From Acidobacteriaceae bacterium (GTDB lineage Bacteria; Acidobacteriota; Terriglobia; Terriglobales; Acidobacteriaceae), in the NCBI GenBank assembly GCA_003134655.1, contig PLBY01000035.1, forward strand, positions 66,743-130,742: a stretch of DNA of 64,000 nucleotides, given 5' to 3'. Below are positions 45,968-55,086 of this stretch, in pieces (position 1 is the stretch's first letter; each line of letters begins with the position of its first letter). The position numbers were made by a program, and so were the translations under genes. Under the pieces are notes generated by a model that had not been told where the DNA came from, made no database searches, and saw nothing but the letters and a program-made list of their open reading frames with translations.

Positions 45968-46831
45968 TCAGACCTGCAGATTGCGAAGATAGGGCACGCT
46001 GGCTTTCATCATTTCCAGGTCCATCTCGACGAAGTAATTCTTGATGCCACCTGTTTTGGCGGCGGCGAATATTTTCTTCCAATCCAGGGAGCCCTGCCCC
46101 ACCGGCACTATTTTCTTAGTCTCCGCCGACCAGCCCTGCACGTGCATGGAAATGAAGCGGCCGGGATATTTCGTGAAATACTCGGCGGCATCGTAGCCCC
46201 GGCTGATGGTGGAAACCTGGAATTGAAACTTCACCAGCTTGGGATCCAGAAGACTGAACAACACGTCATAGGTGCGCTTGCCGTCAACCGTCGAGAGTTC
46301 GAAGTTTTCGTTGTGCAGTCCCTGCTGGATACCCGCCTTTGCGGCCTGCTCGCCCATTTTGTTGTATTCGTCGGCGGCCCGCTTGATGTCATCCATTGTC
46401 GGGTCCTTGGGGCCGTCAAGGCTGGGCACCAGCATCTGGGTGAGGCCGACATCTTTCGCCCAGGCAATTGCGGCCTGCTGATCTTTTCTCAGTTCGTCGA
46501 TGCCGAAGTGAGAACTCACACAACCGACGCCCGCGTCGCCCAGAATTTTGCGGAGTTCACCTCCCTTGTATTTCGCGAGGCCTGCGAATCCGTTGTCGGC
46601 GTAACCCACCGGCGAGCACAGTTCGATCATCTGAAACCCAGCGTCGGCCAACACCTTGATCGTGCCGGGAAAGTCCTGCTCGATCATTTTTCTGACGGGC
46701 CAGGTCTGACATCCGATGGGCATGCCCAGAGGATTGGCGCGAAGATCGAGCGCGCCGGCGGAGAAAAAGCTGGCTGCAGCGGTGTATGTTGCCGCAGTCT
46801 TCAGAAAGTCTCTTCTCGAAATTTCAGACAT
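45968..46831 (-). CDS. Sugar phosphate isomerase/epimerase-like TIM-barrel protein with Tat signal
   Basis: A 287-residue protein starting MSEISRRDFLKTAATYTAAASF, a clear Tat signal. The rest is a xylose-isomerase-like TIM barrel: PIGCQTWPV strand, IELCSPVGY, metal-site-like HNENFEL and HVQGW, and the C-terminal FVEMD. The family includes sugar isomerases, epimerases and 3-keto-sugar-acting lyases. It lies 30 bp after the Gfo/Idh/MocA gene, so the two form an operon. Such pairs often oxidise and then process sugars. An exported location for this fold is unusual elsewhere but common in Acidobacteriota and Planctomycetota. Confidence 0.87.
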   Translation of the reverse strand: MSEISRRDFLKTAATYTAAASFFSAGALDLRANPLGMPIGCQTWPVRKMIEQDFPGTIKVLADAGFQMIELCSPVGYADNGFAGLAKYKGGELRKILGDAGVGCVSSHFGIDELRKDQQAAIAWAKDVGLTQMLVPSLDGPKDPTMDDIKRAADEYNKMGEQAAKAGIQQGLHNENFELSTVDGKRTYDVLFSLLDPKLVKFQFQVSTISRGYDAAEYFTKYPGRFISMHVQGWSAETKKIVPVGQGSLDWKKIFAAAKTGGIKNYFVEMDLEMMKASVPYLRNLQV

Positions 46832-46861
46832 TGAAGCCTCCTCATTTCAGCAACGTACTCA

Positions 46862-48427
46862 TCAGAGTTCCCAACCACTTCGGCGTTCCGGCTTGACATA
46901 TTTCTGAGCGACCTCAGAGTTCACGCTCAAGCTGGAACGATCCCAGGTAAGCTTCTGCCCCATGCGAGACGCGACGTTTCCCAGCAGAAGCGTCTCGGTG
47001 ACGAGGCCTTCGAACTCGAAGTTCCCACCGGGTTTCACCTTGCCTCCCTTGCAGGCGTCGAGCCATTCGCGCTCGTTTCCAGGCGATCTCGGCAGAGTCT
47101 TGGGCGGCTGTTTGTAGCTGTCCATCTTTGATTGGGGAATCAGTTTTGGATTGCCGCCATTGAAGCTGCAGAGAATCTTTCCGCGGTCTCCAATGAACAG
47201 CAGGCCTTCATCTTCTTCGCCGTCTCCCTTCAGGGGACGGTTTTCTTCCAGTTCTTCCGGGCGCGCGGGCTTCAGTCCACCGTCGTACCAGTTGAATTTC
47301 ACCGGAGGCATGTCGCCCCGCGCGGGGAAGTTGTAGCGGACGATCGACGCCAGCGGATAAGTCTCGTCGTAACGGTCGCTGGAACTCGATTCCACACTCA
47401 CGGGCGCTTCGAGTTTCAGAACGCGAAAGATTGTGTCGAAACTGTAGGAACCCATGTCGCCCAGAGCTCCACAACCGAAATCGGTCCACCCACGCCACAC
47501 AAAAGGAAGATAGGCGTGGTTGAAGGGACGTTCGGGCGCCGGGCCTAGCCAGAGGTTCCAGTCCAAACCGTCGGGCACCGGCTCAGTTTCCTTGGGGCGT
47601 TCGAGTCCTTGCGGCCAGAACGGACGGCTCGACCAGTTGCTGACTTCCCGGACCGGCCCAATCGCACCGTCCCATATCCATTCGCACAATAAACGAGTGG
47701 CTTCGGACGCCTGGTTGCCCACTGCGATCTGTGTGGCCACGCCCGTTTCCTTGGCGATCTCGGCGATGCTGCGCGCTTCATAGATGGTGTGCGTCAAAGG
47801 CTTCTGGCAAAACACATGCTTGCGCTTCTTCATGGCCGCGGCGGAGATGGCCGCATGCAAGTTGTCCGTGGTACACACAACGACGGCGTCGAGATCTTTC
47901 TGCTTCTCCAGCAACTCGCGGAAGTCGTTGTAGGCCGCGCAGCCGTGATACTGGCCGGAGCGCTGCTGAGTACCGTAGTAGCCGTCCACAATTTTCTGGC
48001 AAGGTTCGCGGCCGGCGACGCCGCTGGTGACGGCGAGCGAATGGGAAAGCCGAATCGGTTGGTCGGGGCTGAGCCAATCCCATCCGCTGTTGACGCCGAG
48101 CAGTTTGCGGACGGAATTGCAGAACTCATGCGTACTCCACTGCGGATAATCCGCGCCTGATTTATTGACGTCGCAAACCGCGACGCCCTGCACGTCGGGC
48201 TCCCGCAAGAAATGCAGCATGACGCGCAAACCCTGGGCGCCAACGCCGATGAACGCAATATTGACCTTGTCGCTGGGCGGAACATAGCCCACGCCGCCCA
48301 ATACCCGGCGCGGAACAATCGAGAAACCAATCGCCGCTGCGGCAGTTTGCCCTAAAAACGTACGCCGCGAAACCGAGCCAGCACCATTGCTGCGCGACCG
48401 ACCTTGATTCTTCACTATTTCCTCCAT
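46862..48427 (-). CDS. Gfo/Idh/MocA-family oxidoreductase with Tat signal
   Basis: A 521-residue protein from ATG 48427, chosen because GAGG lies just upstream; GTG 48436 would add three residues. A Tat signal (SRRTFLGQTAAAAIGF) precedes a Rossmann fold with IAFIGVGAQGLR nucleotide-binding loop and the family's KP motif as CQKPLTH. The C-terminal half is the Gfo/Idh/MocA substrate domain (FGCGALGDMGSYSFDT). Exported members keep NADP tightly bound, as glucose-fructose oxidoreductase does, because free cofactor is absent from the periplasm. First gene of a two-gene unit with the isomerase-like gene. The sugar substrate is unknown. Confidence 0.9.
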   Translation of the reverse strand: MEEIVKNQGRSRSNGAGSVSRRTFLGQTAAAAIGFSIVPRRVLGGVGYVPPSDKVNIAFIGVGAQGLRVMLHFLREPDVQGVAVCDVNKSGADYPQWSTHEFCNSVRKLLGVNSGWDWLSPDQPIRLSHSLAVTSGVAGREPCQKIVDGYYGTQQRSGQYHGCAAYNDFRELLEKQKDLDAVVVCTTDNLHAAISAAAMKKRKHVFCQKPLTHTIYEARSIAEIAKETGVATQIAVGNQASEATRLLCEWIWDGAIGPVREVSNWSSRPFWPQGLERPKETEPVPDGLDWNLWLGPAPERPFNHAYLPFVWRGWTDFGCGALGDMGSYSFDTIFRVLKLEAPVSVESSSSDRYDETYPLASIVRYNFPARGDMPPVKFNWYDGGLKPARPEELEENRPLKGDGEEDEGLLFIGDRGKILCSFNGGNPKLIPQSKMDSYKQPPKTLPRSPGNEREWLDACKGGKVKPGGNFEFEGLVTETLLLGNVASRMGQKLTWDRSSLSVNSEVAQKYVKPERRSGWEL

Positions 48428-48806
48428 TGACCGCACCTCACAGATACCAAACGCCTCTCGACGCTGTTCCTCGTGACATAACTTTACGCCGGTGTTGATT
48501 CAACCCGGATACTGTAAACGAATCAGAGGCGAGCGTGTGCGAAAGTTGCGTCGCAGATGTCGAAACCTCGACTGCCTCCGACACCTGCGAGGGTTGAGCA
48601 GCACATTTCAGTCGCGTGGTGAGAACTGGGCCGGCAGCGGAAATACCGTCTAAGTGATTGATTGATAACCCAAGGAGCGGAATAGATCCGCACATTCTTT
48701 CGTGTCTGAAAGGTGGAATCCAGCGTGCACATGTTATGGCGCGAGGATGCCGAAGAACAAAGCTAGTGTTCGGCTCCCGGATTTCTAAAACTTGAGGAGA
48801 GTGATC
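48428..48806. other. Divergent intergenic region between the Gfo/Idh/MocA gene and a small secreted-protein gene
   Basis: No gene is supportable here; the frames present are short and unlike coding sequence. It must hold the promoters of both divergent genes, though I could not single out convincing -35/-10 pairs. GTAAACGAATCA at 48514-48525 shares its first eight bases with the LacI-type palindrome before the TonB-dependent receptor. Confidence 0.4.
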
Positions 48807-49181
48807 ATGAAAAAGCTTACAGGCCTTATGCTGACGCTAGTCACATTTTCGTTGATGGTGACTGCGGCTGCGTTTGCAAAAGACAAGAATCATCACAGTG
48901 TTGTGATTCCGGAAACGTTGCAGGTGGGAACCACTCGACTGGCGCCGGGGGAGTACACGATGCAATGGACCGAGAGCGGAGCGACAGCAGAGGTCAGCTT
49001 CGTCCAGAATGGAAAGAGCGTAGCACAGGCGCCGGCGAAGATCGTGAATCTGGCCCGTCCATCCGCATCTGATTCACTGACCACCAGGACGGAGACGGGA
49101 AATACTGTAGCGCTCGAGGAGGTTCAGTTCGGCGGACATAAGGAAGCCTTCTCATTTATCGACACTCCGTCTGGGGAGTGA
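48807..49181 (+). CDS. Small secreted protein of unknown function
   Basis: A 124-residue protein from ATG 48807 (MKKLTGLMLTLVTFSLMVTAAAFA), with GAGGAGAG as ribosome-binding site; the frame opens five codons earlier. After the signal peptide comes a beta-rich, Cys-free region with IPETLQVGTTRLAPGEYTMQW and a C-terminal ALEEVQFGG. The pattern VPxxxxVGxxxLxxGxYxVxW is common in small secreted proteins of Acidobacteriota, but I know of no assigned function. It is a single-gene unit ending in its own terminator. Confidence 0.82.
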   Translation: MKKLTGLMLTLVTFSLMVTAAAFAKDKNHHSVVIPETLQVGTTRLAPGEYTMQWTESGATAEVSFVQNGKSVAQAPAKIVNLARPSASDSLTTRTETGNTVALEEVQFGGHKEAFSFIDTPSGE

Positions 49182-49194
49182 ATACTGTCTATTC

Positions 49195-49225
49195 AAGAGC
49201 GGGCAAGTGCCCGCTCTTAACTTTT
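49195..49225 (+). terminator. Rho-independent terminator
   Basis: A perfect 11-bp stem (49195-49205 with 49208-49218) and a 2-base loop, followed by AACTTTT. It lies 13 bp after the stop codon of the small secreted-protein gene. Confidence 0.85.
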
Positions 49226-49440
49226 CTCTCGCGTTTTTCTCGGCGCCCTTCGAGCCCAAGCTGGCCCGGAGTTCCACTCTTCCTGGTCCGTACTCAATCG
49301 CACAATTTCGAATCGCATTCTCCGGTCAAAGCATCGCCGGTTCCACTGTGCGTCGGGGTACTGTCGATACCTCGACATGCCGTGTATCCCGAACATTCCG
49401 ATTCTTCACGTTCAAACCGCTAGCCGCTTGCGCTTGTTCA

Positions 49441-49647
49441 GTCTCAGAGAGCCGCGTGGAGTTCGGCTACAAGGGGTGGCGCGACCACCTACCTGGAAGT
49501 GATCACCGCGCAGGGGTTGGCTCTCTCCGATGAGCGGACGGCGGTGCAGATTCTGGGTCGCCGCATCACGGCGAGCGTGCTACTCGTACGCGCGTTGGGA
49601 GGTGGATGGGACAGCTCCACTCTGCCGCAACGACCGGAGTGCTGTGG
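49441..49647 (+). pseudogene. Decayed 3' end of an OprM/NodT-type RND outer membrane factor gene
   Basis: From about 49484 the frame encodes TTYLEVITAQGLALSDERTA, then TASVLLVRALGGGWDSSTLP, which is the conserved C-terminus of OprM/NodT-family channels. Upstream, the expected YKGG block is in a different frame (FGYKG at about 49461-49475), as after a 2-base insertion. No start codon, signal peptide or N-terminal half is found in 49219-49440, which otherwise holds nothing I recognise. It is therefore a remnant of a deleted efflux operon, not a functional gene. Confidence 0.7.
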
Positions 49648-49742
49648 CAGGTTGATCAGTCAAACCAGCGGCGCGCCGGCAGCAGACCCGAAAGCTGAAG
49701 GACCGCCCGCGACATCAGGATCCCGATGAGAAGACGGCGGCC

Positions 49743-51815
49743 TTACTCGGGCTGCCGCGCAATTCCGAGCCGCCGCATCTTGTAGATCAGCGTCGTTCTC
49801 GGCATGCCTAGGCGATTCGCTGCTCCGGAGAAACCGCCAAGCACCCACTGCGTTTCGCGCAACGCTTGCAGAATGTGTTCGCGCTCCGCGTCCTCGAGAG
49901 TAATTGGCGCGGCCACGAGGTTTTCGCGTACGCGTGCCAATTCCGAGACCGGTGCACTCAGAGTCTTGGTCTGCGACAGAATGACCGCGCGCTCGATAAA
50001 ATTCTGCAGTTCGCGAATATTCCCCGGCCAGTTATAGCGCATCAGCGCGTCCATCGTCTCGGGGAGAACAACGTCGATCCTTTTGTTCATCTGCTTGCCG
50101 TAGTGCTCCACAAAGTGGAAGACAAGCAGGGGAATATCTTCCCGGCGTTCGCGCAGGGCAGGAAGCCGGATGGGAAAAACGTTGAGCCGGTAGTAGAGGT
50201 CGGCGCGAAAGGAACGATCCTCCACCATTCTTCCCAGGTCCTGATTGGTAGCGGCCACGAGCCGAACGTCAACTTGGATCGAGCGACTGCTGCCGAGGCG
50301 CTCGAACTCCTGCTCCTGCAGGACGCGCAACAGCTTGGGCTGCAATTCCGAAGGGATGTCGCCGACTTCATCGAGAAAAAGAGTTCCCTTGTCGGCAACC
50401 TCAAAGCGGCCGGCCTTCTTCGCAATCGCGCCGGTGAATGCGCCTTTCTCGTGGCCGAACAACTCGCTCTCCAGCAACCCTGACGGAATCGCGGCGCAGT
50501 TGAGTTTCGCAAATAGATTCTCGCGGCGGGAACTGAGGTTATGAATGGCCCGCGCCACCAGTTCCTTGCCTGTCCCGGTTTCTCCCTGGATGAGAACAGT
50601 CGAGTTGGTCGGGGCCACAGTCGAGATAAGCCGCAGCACTTCCTGAATGGCAGGAGTGTTTCCTAGGATTTCATCAAAACCGCGCTCGGCGCGGATCTCA
50701 GTGCGCAGGTAGGAGGTCTCTCCCGCGAGGCGTTCCCTCGACTCGTCGACTTCGCGGTACTGCATGGCATTGTCGAGCGCGATGGCGACCTGATTGGAGA
50801 CCTGTTGCAGGAAGTCCGCATCGGCTTCAGAGAAACGATGAGGATGCCTGTCCAATAAATGCAGCACTCCAATCTTGCGATCGCCGCGCACCAGCGGCAG
50901 GAAACAGCCGGATTGCACTCCCTCTTGAAAGTTCAACTGCAGAGAACTTACGTGCAAGGCGCGTGGCGCGGTCTCGAAGAGGACAGGCTCGCCGGTGCGG
51001 AACGCCTTGCCCGGGCTCGATCCGTCGATGGGGAGTTGTGTCTCCTCCTGTAGAAAGCCTCGACCTTCCGGGAAATCGAGACCGTGAATTTCCAGTTGTT
51101 GTTTCTGGAGATCTGGCAATGAAAGGCAGGCTCCATCACACTGCATGGCCAATCGGACGCGATGCGGGATCACCTTGAAGAGTTCCGTCAACGACAGGTT
51201 CGATACCACGGCGTTGTTTACGTCGAGCAGAAGTTTCAGCCGATCCCTTTCGCGAGTAACCTCTGTCTGCAAGGTGGACGCGTCTTGATAGTTCAACGCG
51301 TTCTCTACGGCGACGGCAACCTGGCTCGCAGCCAGCTTCTGAATTTCGAGTTGATCGAGCGCGTAGGCATGTGGCGCCGTATGTCCCAAACTGAACGCGC
51401 CCAGCTTCCTCCGCGGGGTGCTCAACGGGATGCTGCAGAAAGATCGCACTCCGTATTCGCGCATCAGCTGGATCGGGCGCGCAAATCGGTCCTCGCGATC
51501 CAGATCGTCGAGGACCAAGGGCTGCTGATTCGTCCACACCCAGGCGGAAGGCGACTCGTCCATGGAAAATTCCATGCCCGGGCGAACCGTGTCGGGGCCG
51601 TCTGAATTCAAAATATGGACGCGCATTACATTCCGTGTCGAATCGTAAAGCAGCACGCTGAGATAGCTGAAATCAATGATGGGATGAAGCCGCTGGGCAA
51701 GGTCGGTAAACAATTCTTCCAGCGTTCGGTGTGACGCGATAGCCGACGCGACCTCCAGCAAAGCGAGGTAGCGCCCGGACAGAGCTTGGTCTTTTTCTTC
51801 TGCAATACTCTGCAT
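49743..51815 (-). CDS. GAF-domain sigma54-dependent transcriptional activator (FhlA-like)
   Basis: A 690-residue regulator from ATG 51815, with AAGGGA upstream (GTG 51836 would lie inside that ribosome-binding region). Two GAF sensor domains (about 20-185 and 210-365) precede an AAA+ domain with Walker A GETGTGKE, canonical GAFTGA, Walker B GTLFLDE and the R-finger region FRADLYYRLNVFPI. A Fis-type HTH closes the protein (GAANRLGMPRTTLIYKMRRLGI). There is no receiver domain, so it probably responds to a small ligand or redox/gas signal through the GAF domains. It is divergent from the aldo/keto reductase gene; I could not find a good -24/-12 element before that gene. Confidence 0.95.
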   Translation of the reverse strand: MQSIAEEKDQALSGRYLALLEVASAIASHRTLEELFTDLAQRLHPIIDFSYLSVLLYDSTRNVMRVHILNSDGPDTVRPGMEFSMDESPSAWVWTNQQPLVLDDLDREDRFARPIQLMREYGVRSFCSIPLSTPRRKLGAFSLGHTAPHAYALDQLEIQKLAASQVAVAVENALNYQDASTLQTEVTRERDRLKLLLDVNNAVVSNLSLTELFKVIPHRVRLAMQCDGACLSLPDLQKQQLEIHGLDFPEGRGFLQEETQLPIDGSSPGKAFRTGEPVLFETAPRALHVSSLQLNFQEGVQSGCFLPLVRGDRKIGVLHLLDRHPHRFSEADADFLQQVSNQVAIALDNAMQYREVDESRERLAGETSYLRTEIRAERGFDEILGNTPAIQEVLRLISTVAPTNSTVLIQGETGTGKELVARAIHNLSSRRENLFAKLNCAAIPSGLLESELFGHEKGAFTGAIAKKAGRFEVADKGTLFLDEVGDIPSELQPKLLRVLQEQEFERLGSSRSIQVDVRLVAATNQDLGRMVEDRSFRADLYYRLNVFPIRLPALRERREDIPLLVFHFVEHYGKQMNKRIDVVLPETMDALMRYNWPGNIRELQNFIERAVILSQTKTLSAPVSELARVRENLVAAPITLEDAEREHILQALRETQWVLGGFSGAANRLGMPRTTLIYKMRRLGIARQPE

Positions 51816-52054
51816 GAGTGCAAATCCCTTCCCCACCCCAAGGCAACGTGTCGGAAGCTGTCGACGTGCAGACCCAGCGGTACTTCTTTATAGGATTCAG
51901 ATGAGGCAGCGCGCGGGTTGGATTCAACAAACGCTTTGCCTTCAATCAGGTGGACGGAGTTGCCTTTTGCCGAGTATGGGCTAAGAAGTGCATTCAGATT
52001 TGGTGTCGTTCGAAAGGCATACTGAGCGTATAACTGGCATAAATGGAGGCTGAA

Positions 52055-53026
52055 ATGGAAACAAGACGATTAGGCAACAGCGATTTAAGGATTACGCCGA
52101 TCGGCATCGGCGCGTGGGCAATGGGTGGAAGCGGGTGGACCTGGAGTTGGGGACCACAGATCGATAACGACTCGATTACCGCGATTCACGACGCACTCGA
52201 CCGCGGCATCAATTGGATTGATACCGCGGCGGTCTACGGGTTGGGGCATTCCGAAGAGGTGGTGAAGGAAGCGCTGCGTGGAAGGAATCAGCGACCCTAC
52301 GTCTTTACGAAATGTGAACGGACCTGGGACGAGAACGGAAAGCTTGGCGGGACGTTGAAAGCGGCGTCCATTCGACGGGAATGTGAAGACAGCCTGCGGC
52401 GGCTGGGCGTGGACGTTATCGACCTTTACCAGATTCACTGGCCGGAGCCGGATGCGGACATCGAAGAGGGCTGGACGGAGATGGCGCGCCTGAAGGAAGA
52501 AGGCAAAGTCAGGCACATCGGGGTGTCGAACTTCAATGTCGCGCAGATGAAGCGGGCCGCTGCGATTGCGCCCATCACTTCCCTGCAACCGCCTTACTCA
52601 ATGCTCGCACGCGATGTTGAGCAGTCGATTTTGCCGTTTGCCGCGCAAAATAACATCGGAGTCATCGTTTACTCGCCGATGTATTCCGGCCTGTTGAGCG
52701 GTGGCATGACTCGGCAGCGTGTCTCGTCCCTGGCTGCGGAAGACTGGCGATTGCAGAATCCAAACTTCCGCGAGCCGTTGCTCTCGCACAATCTCCGCCT
52801 CGTCGAGTTGCTGAAAGAAGTTGGCGGACGGCACGGCAGGACCGCGGGAGAAATTGCGATCGCGTGGACGCTGCACAACCCGGCAGTGACTGGCGCAATC
52901 GTGGGAATGCGCAATCCGAAGCAGGTTGCGGGCGTGATCGGTGCCGCGTCGTTCCGGCTGTCCTCGAAGGAATTTGAGGAGATCGGAGAGGCCTTGCAGC
53001 AGGAGGTGGCGGCGCTGCAAAGGTGA
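52055..53026 (+). CDS. Aldo/keto reductase
   Basis: A 323-residue protein from ATG 52055, with GGAGG five bases upstream; an earlier ATG at 52043 would put this site inside the gene. The AKR catalytic tetrad is visible: D56 and Y61 in WIDTAAVYG, K86 in VFTKCER, and His in YQIHWPEP. Other family features include GVSNF and the C-terminal NADP-binding block AIVGMRNPKQV. It reduces carbonyl substrates with NADPH; the substrate is unknown. It is most like the AKR11/AKR12 general stress or sugar-type members. Single gene, divergent from the sigma54 activator. Confidence 0.93.
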   Translation: METRRLGNSDLRITPIGIGAWAMGGSGWTWSWGPQIDNDSITAIHDALDRGINWIDTAAVYGLGHSEEVVKEALRGRNQRPYVFTKCERTWDENGKLGGTLKAASIRRECEDSLRRLGVDVIDLYQIHWPEPDADIEEGWTEMARLKEEGKVRHIGVSNFNVAQMKRAAAIAPITSLQPPYSMLARDVEQSILPFAAQNNIGVIVYSPMYSGLLSGGMTRQRVSSLAAEDWRLQNPNFREPLLSHNLRLVELLKEVGGRHGRTAGEIAIAWTLHNPAVTGAIVGMRNPKQVAGVIGAASFRLSSKEFEEIGEALQQEVAALQR

Positions 53027-53098
53027 TTCAGTGATTCATCCGCGAACGGGAGAACGAGGGGGCGCGAGACGCGTCTCCTCCATCCCGCAGGCTTGTGG

Positions 53099-54394
53099 CT
53101 ACGCTGCTGCGAGGTAGATGTACCGCAGGATAAACAGGATCGTCAGGATCCAAATCAGCGCATTGATCTCGCGGACCTTCCCAGCCGCGACTTTCACGAC
53201 CGTATAAGAGATCAGGCCGAGGCTCAGGCCGGTCGCTATGCTGAACGTGAGAGGTGTCGCCAGCATCGTGATAAATGCGGGGACGGCTTCGCTGAAATCC
53301 TGCCAGGCAATTTGCGCGATCGACTGCGTCATCAGCACACCGACGAGGATCAGCGCAGGAGCCGTCGCATAGGCGGGAATCGCAGTGGCCAGCGGCGAGC
53401 AGAACGTCGCCAGCAAAAATAGCGCCGCGACCGCAACGTTGCTCAATCCGGTGCGAGCCCCAGCCGCAACTCCTGCGGCGCTTTCAATGTAACTCGTCAC
53501 CGTGGAAGTTCCCGTCAAGGCGCCGACAACGGTGCCCACGCCGTCCGCCACCAGAATCCGGCCCGCGCGCGGTATCTTGCCGTCCTTGACGAATCCGCCT
53601 TGTTCGCAAACTCCGACCAGAGTGCCGACGTTGTCAAAAAGATCCACGAAGAGGAACGCGAACAGGATTTCGAGCAAGCCGAGATGGGCCGCACCGCGAA
53701 AATCAAGCTGCAGAAAAGTGGACGAAGGGTGCGGCATCGCGAAGATCGCGGTTGGCCAGTGCGTGATTCCCCGAAGAATTCCAAGCAGGGTTGTGCCGAA
53801 GATGCCAACTAGGATCGCACCGTGGAGTTTTCGTGACATCAGGATCAGAGTCAAGACGAGTCCGAAGCAGGCGGTCTGGACGTCTTTATCAGCAAAGCTG
53901 CCCAAGCCGACAAACGTATCCGGATTGGCCACGACAAGCTTTGCGTTTCGCAAGCCAACAAACGCAATAAACATTCCAATGCCGGCAGCCGTCGAGTGCT
54001 TCAGGCAGTCGGGCATGCCGTTGACGATCTGCTCGCGAACCCGCGTCACCGTCAGCACGAGAAACAGCACGCCAGAACAGAAGACCACCGCCAGCGCTGT
54101 ACGCCAGGGAACGTGCATCGCAATGCAGACTGAATAGGTGAAATAGGCGTTCAGAGACATTCCCGGAGCCAACGCGATGGGATAGTTGGCGTAGAGGCCC
54201 ATCACCAGAGTGGCCACCGCGGCAGAGACGCAGGTCGCGAAGACGACGCCATCCGCGGGCATCCCGGCCTTAGAGAGAATCTGAGGATTCACGACGACGA
54301 TATAGGCCATCGTCACAAAAGTCGTGAGACCGCCCAGCATCTCCTGCTTCACGGAGGTCTGGTTTTCGGTGAGCTTGAAATAGCGATCGATCAA
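53099..54394 (-). CDS. Purine permease, NCS2/AzgA family (guanine/hypoxanthine type)
   Basis: A 431-residue polytopic membrane protein with about 12-14 TM segments. Family signatures include EMLGGLTTFVTMAYIVVVNPQ, PIALAPGMSLNAYF and FLFVDLFDNVGTLVG. The AzgA/PbuG branch of NCS2 imports guanine, hypoxanthine or adenine by proton symport. It lies 41 bp after the guanine deaminase gene on the same strand, which supports guanine or hypoxanthine as substrate, and both abut the plus-strand ureide pathway genes. Confidence 0.92.
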   Translation of the reverse strand: MIDRYFKLTENQTSVKQEMLGGLTTFVTMAYIVVVNPQILSKAGMPADGVVFATCVSAAVATLVMGLYANYPIALAPGMSLNAYFTYSVCIAMHVPWRTALAVVFCSGVLFLVLTVTRVREQIVNGMPDCLKHSTAAGIGMFIAFVGLRNAKLVVANPDTFVGLGSFADKDVQTACFGLVLTLILMSRKLHGAILVGIFGTTLLGILRGITHWPTAIFAMPHPSSTFLQLDFRGAAHLGLLEILFAFLFVDLFDNVGTLVGVCEQGGFVKDGKIPRAGRILVADGVGTVVGALTGTSTVTSYIESAAGVAAGARTGLSNVAVAALFLLATFCSPLATAIPAYATAPALILVGVLMTQSIAQIAWQDFSEAVPAFITMLATPLTFSIATGLSLGLISYTVVKVAAGKVREINALIWILTILFILRYIYLAAA

Positions 54395-54435
54395 AGATCC
54401 TCCGCGAACTTGGAATTGGCAGCTACTCGAGCTGC

Positions 54436-54903
54436 TCAGTACTTTATTTTGGTGGGCTTGTTTTCCCAGGCACGAAACGCTGCTAACGCCTCTTCGCGCA
54501 TCATCTGGATCATTGGAATCTTGCGCCGCGAATGTGGTTGAGCGATCTCGCTATAAATCAGGGAATCGTCGAATCCAATCTTGGAGGCGTCGGCATCAGC
54601 ATTGGCGAAGTAGACCTTCGATAGGCGGGCCCAATAGATGGCCCCCAGACACATGGGGCACGGTTCACAGGAAGTGTAGATTTCGCAGCCCTCCAGATCG
54701 AATACGCCAAGCTTCTTACAGGCCGCGCGGATCGCTAGCACTTCCGCATGCGCGGTGGGATCATTCGTGGAGGTGACCTGGTTGGCGGCCTCGGCAACGA
54801 TGGCGCCGTTTTTCACCACAACCGCACCGAAGGGGCCGCCGCGTCCTGACTGGACGTTATCGATCGAGAGCTGAATGGCGCGAGCCATGAAAGCATTGTC
54901 CAA
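54436..54903 (-). CDS. guaD: Guanine deaminase, cytidine-deaminase fold
   Basis: A 155-residue enzyme converting guanine to xanthine. Zinc and catalytic residues: H52 and E54 in TAHAEV, C82 and C85 in PCPMC. It closely follows Bacillus GuaD over its whole length, including SCEPCPMCLGAIYWAR, the GFDDSLIYSEI loop and the C-terminal KIKY-type tail that closes the active site. TadA-type tRNA deaminases share the fold but not this tail. It is divergent from allantoinase and upstream of the purine permease, matching a role at the entry of purine breakdown. Confidence 0.9.
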   Translation of the reverse strand: MDNAFMARAIQLSIDNVQSGRGGPFGAVVVKNGAIVAEAANQVTSTNDPTAHAEVLAIRAACKKLGVFDLEGCEIYTSCEPCPMCLGAIYWARLSKVYFANADADASKIGFDDSLIYSEIAQPHSRRKIPMIQMMREEALAAFRAWENKPTKIKY

Positions 54904-55086
54904 GTTTGGCTCTATCTATGCGTAATCGTCAAGGGTAGCTGGCGTCAGCAACCCGCGAACCCGCAAATCAGTCGACATGGACTCTTTCGCAGCCGCTTCG
55001 CTGAGAAGCGAGTATAAGCCGGACTCAGAATTTCGTAAAATGCTGGTTTGATCGTGCTGTTGCAAGGATCATAAGGAGCTGAGATT

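Noticed and set aside
51816..52054. Possible sigma54 promoter before the aldo/keto reductase, adjacent to the GAF-sigma54 activator
   Set aside because: The GG...GC pairs I found have spacing of 8 or 11 rather than 10 bases.
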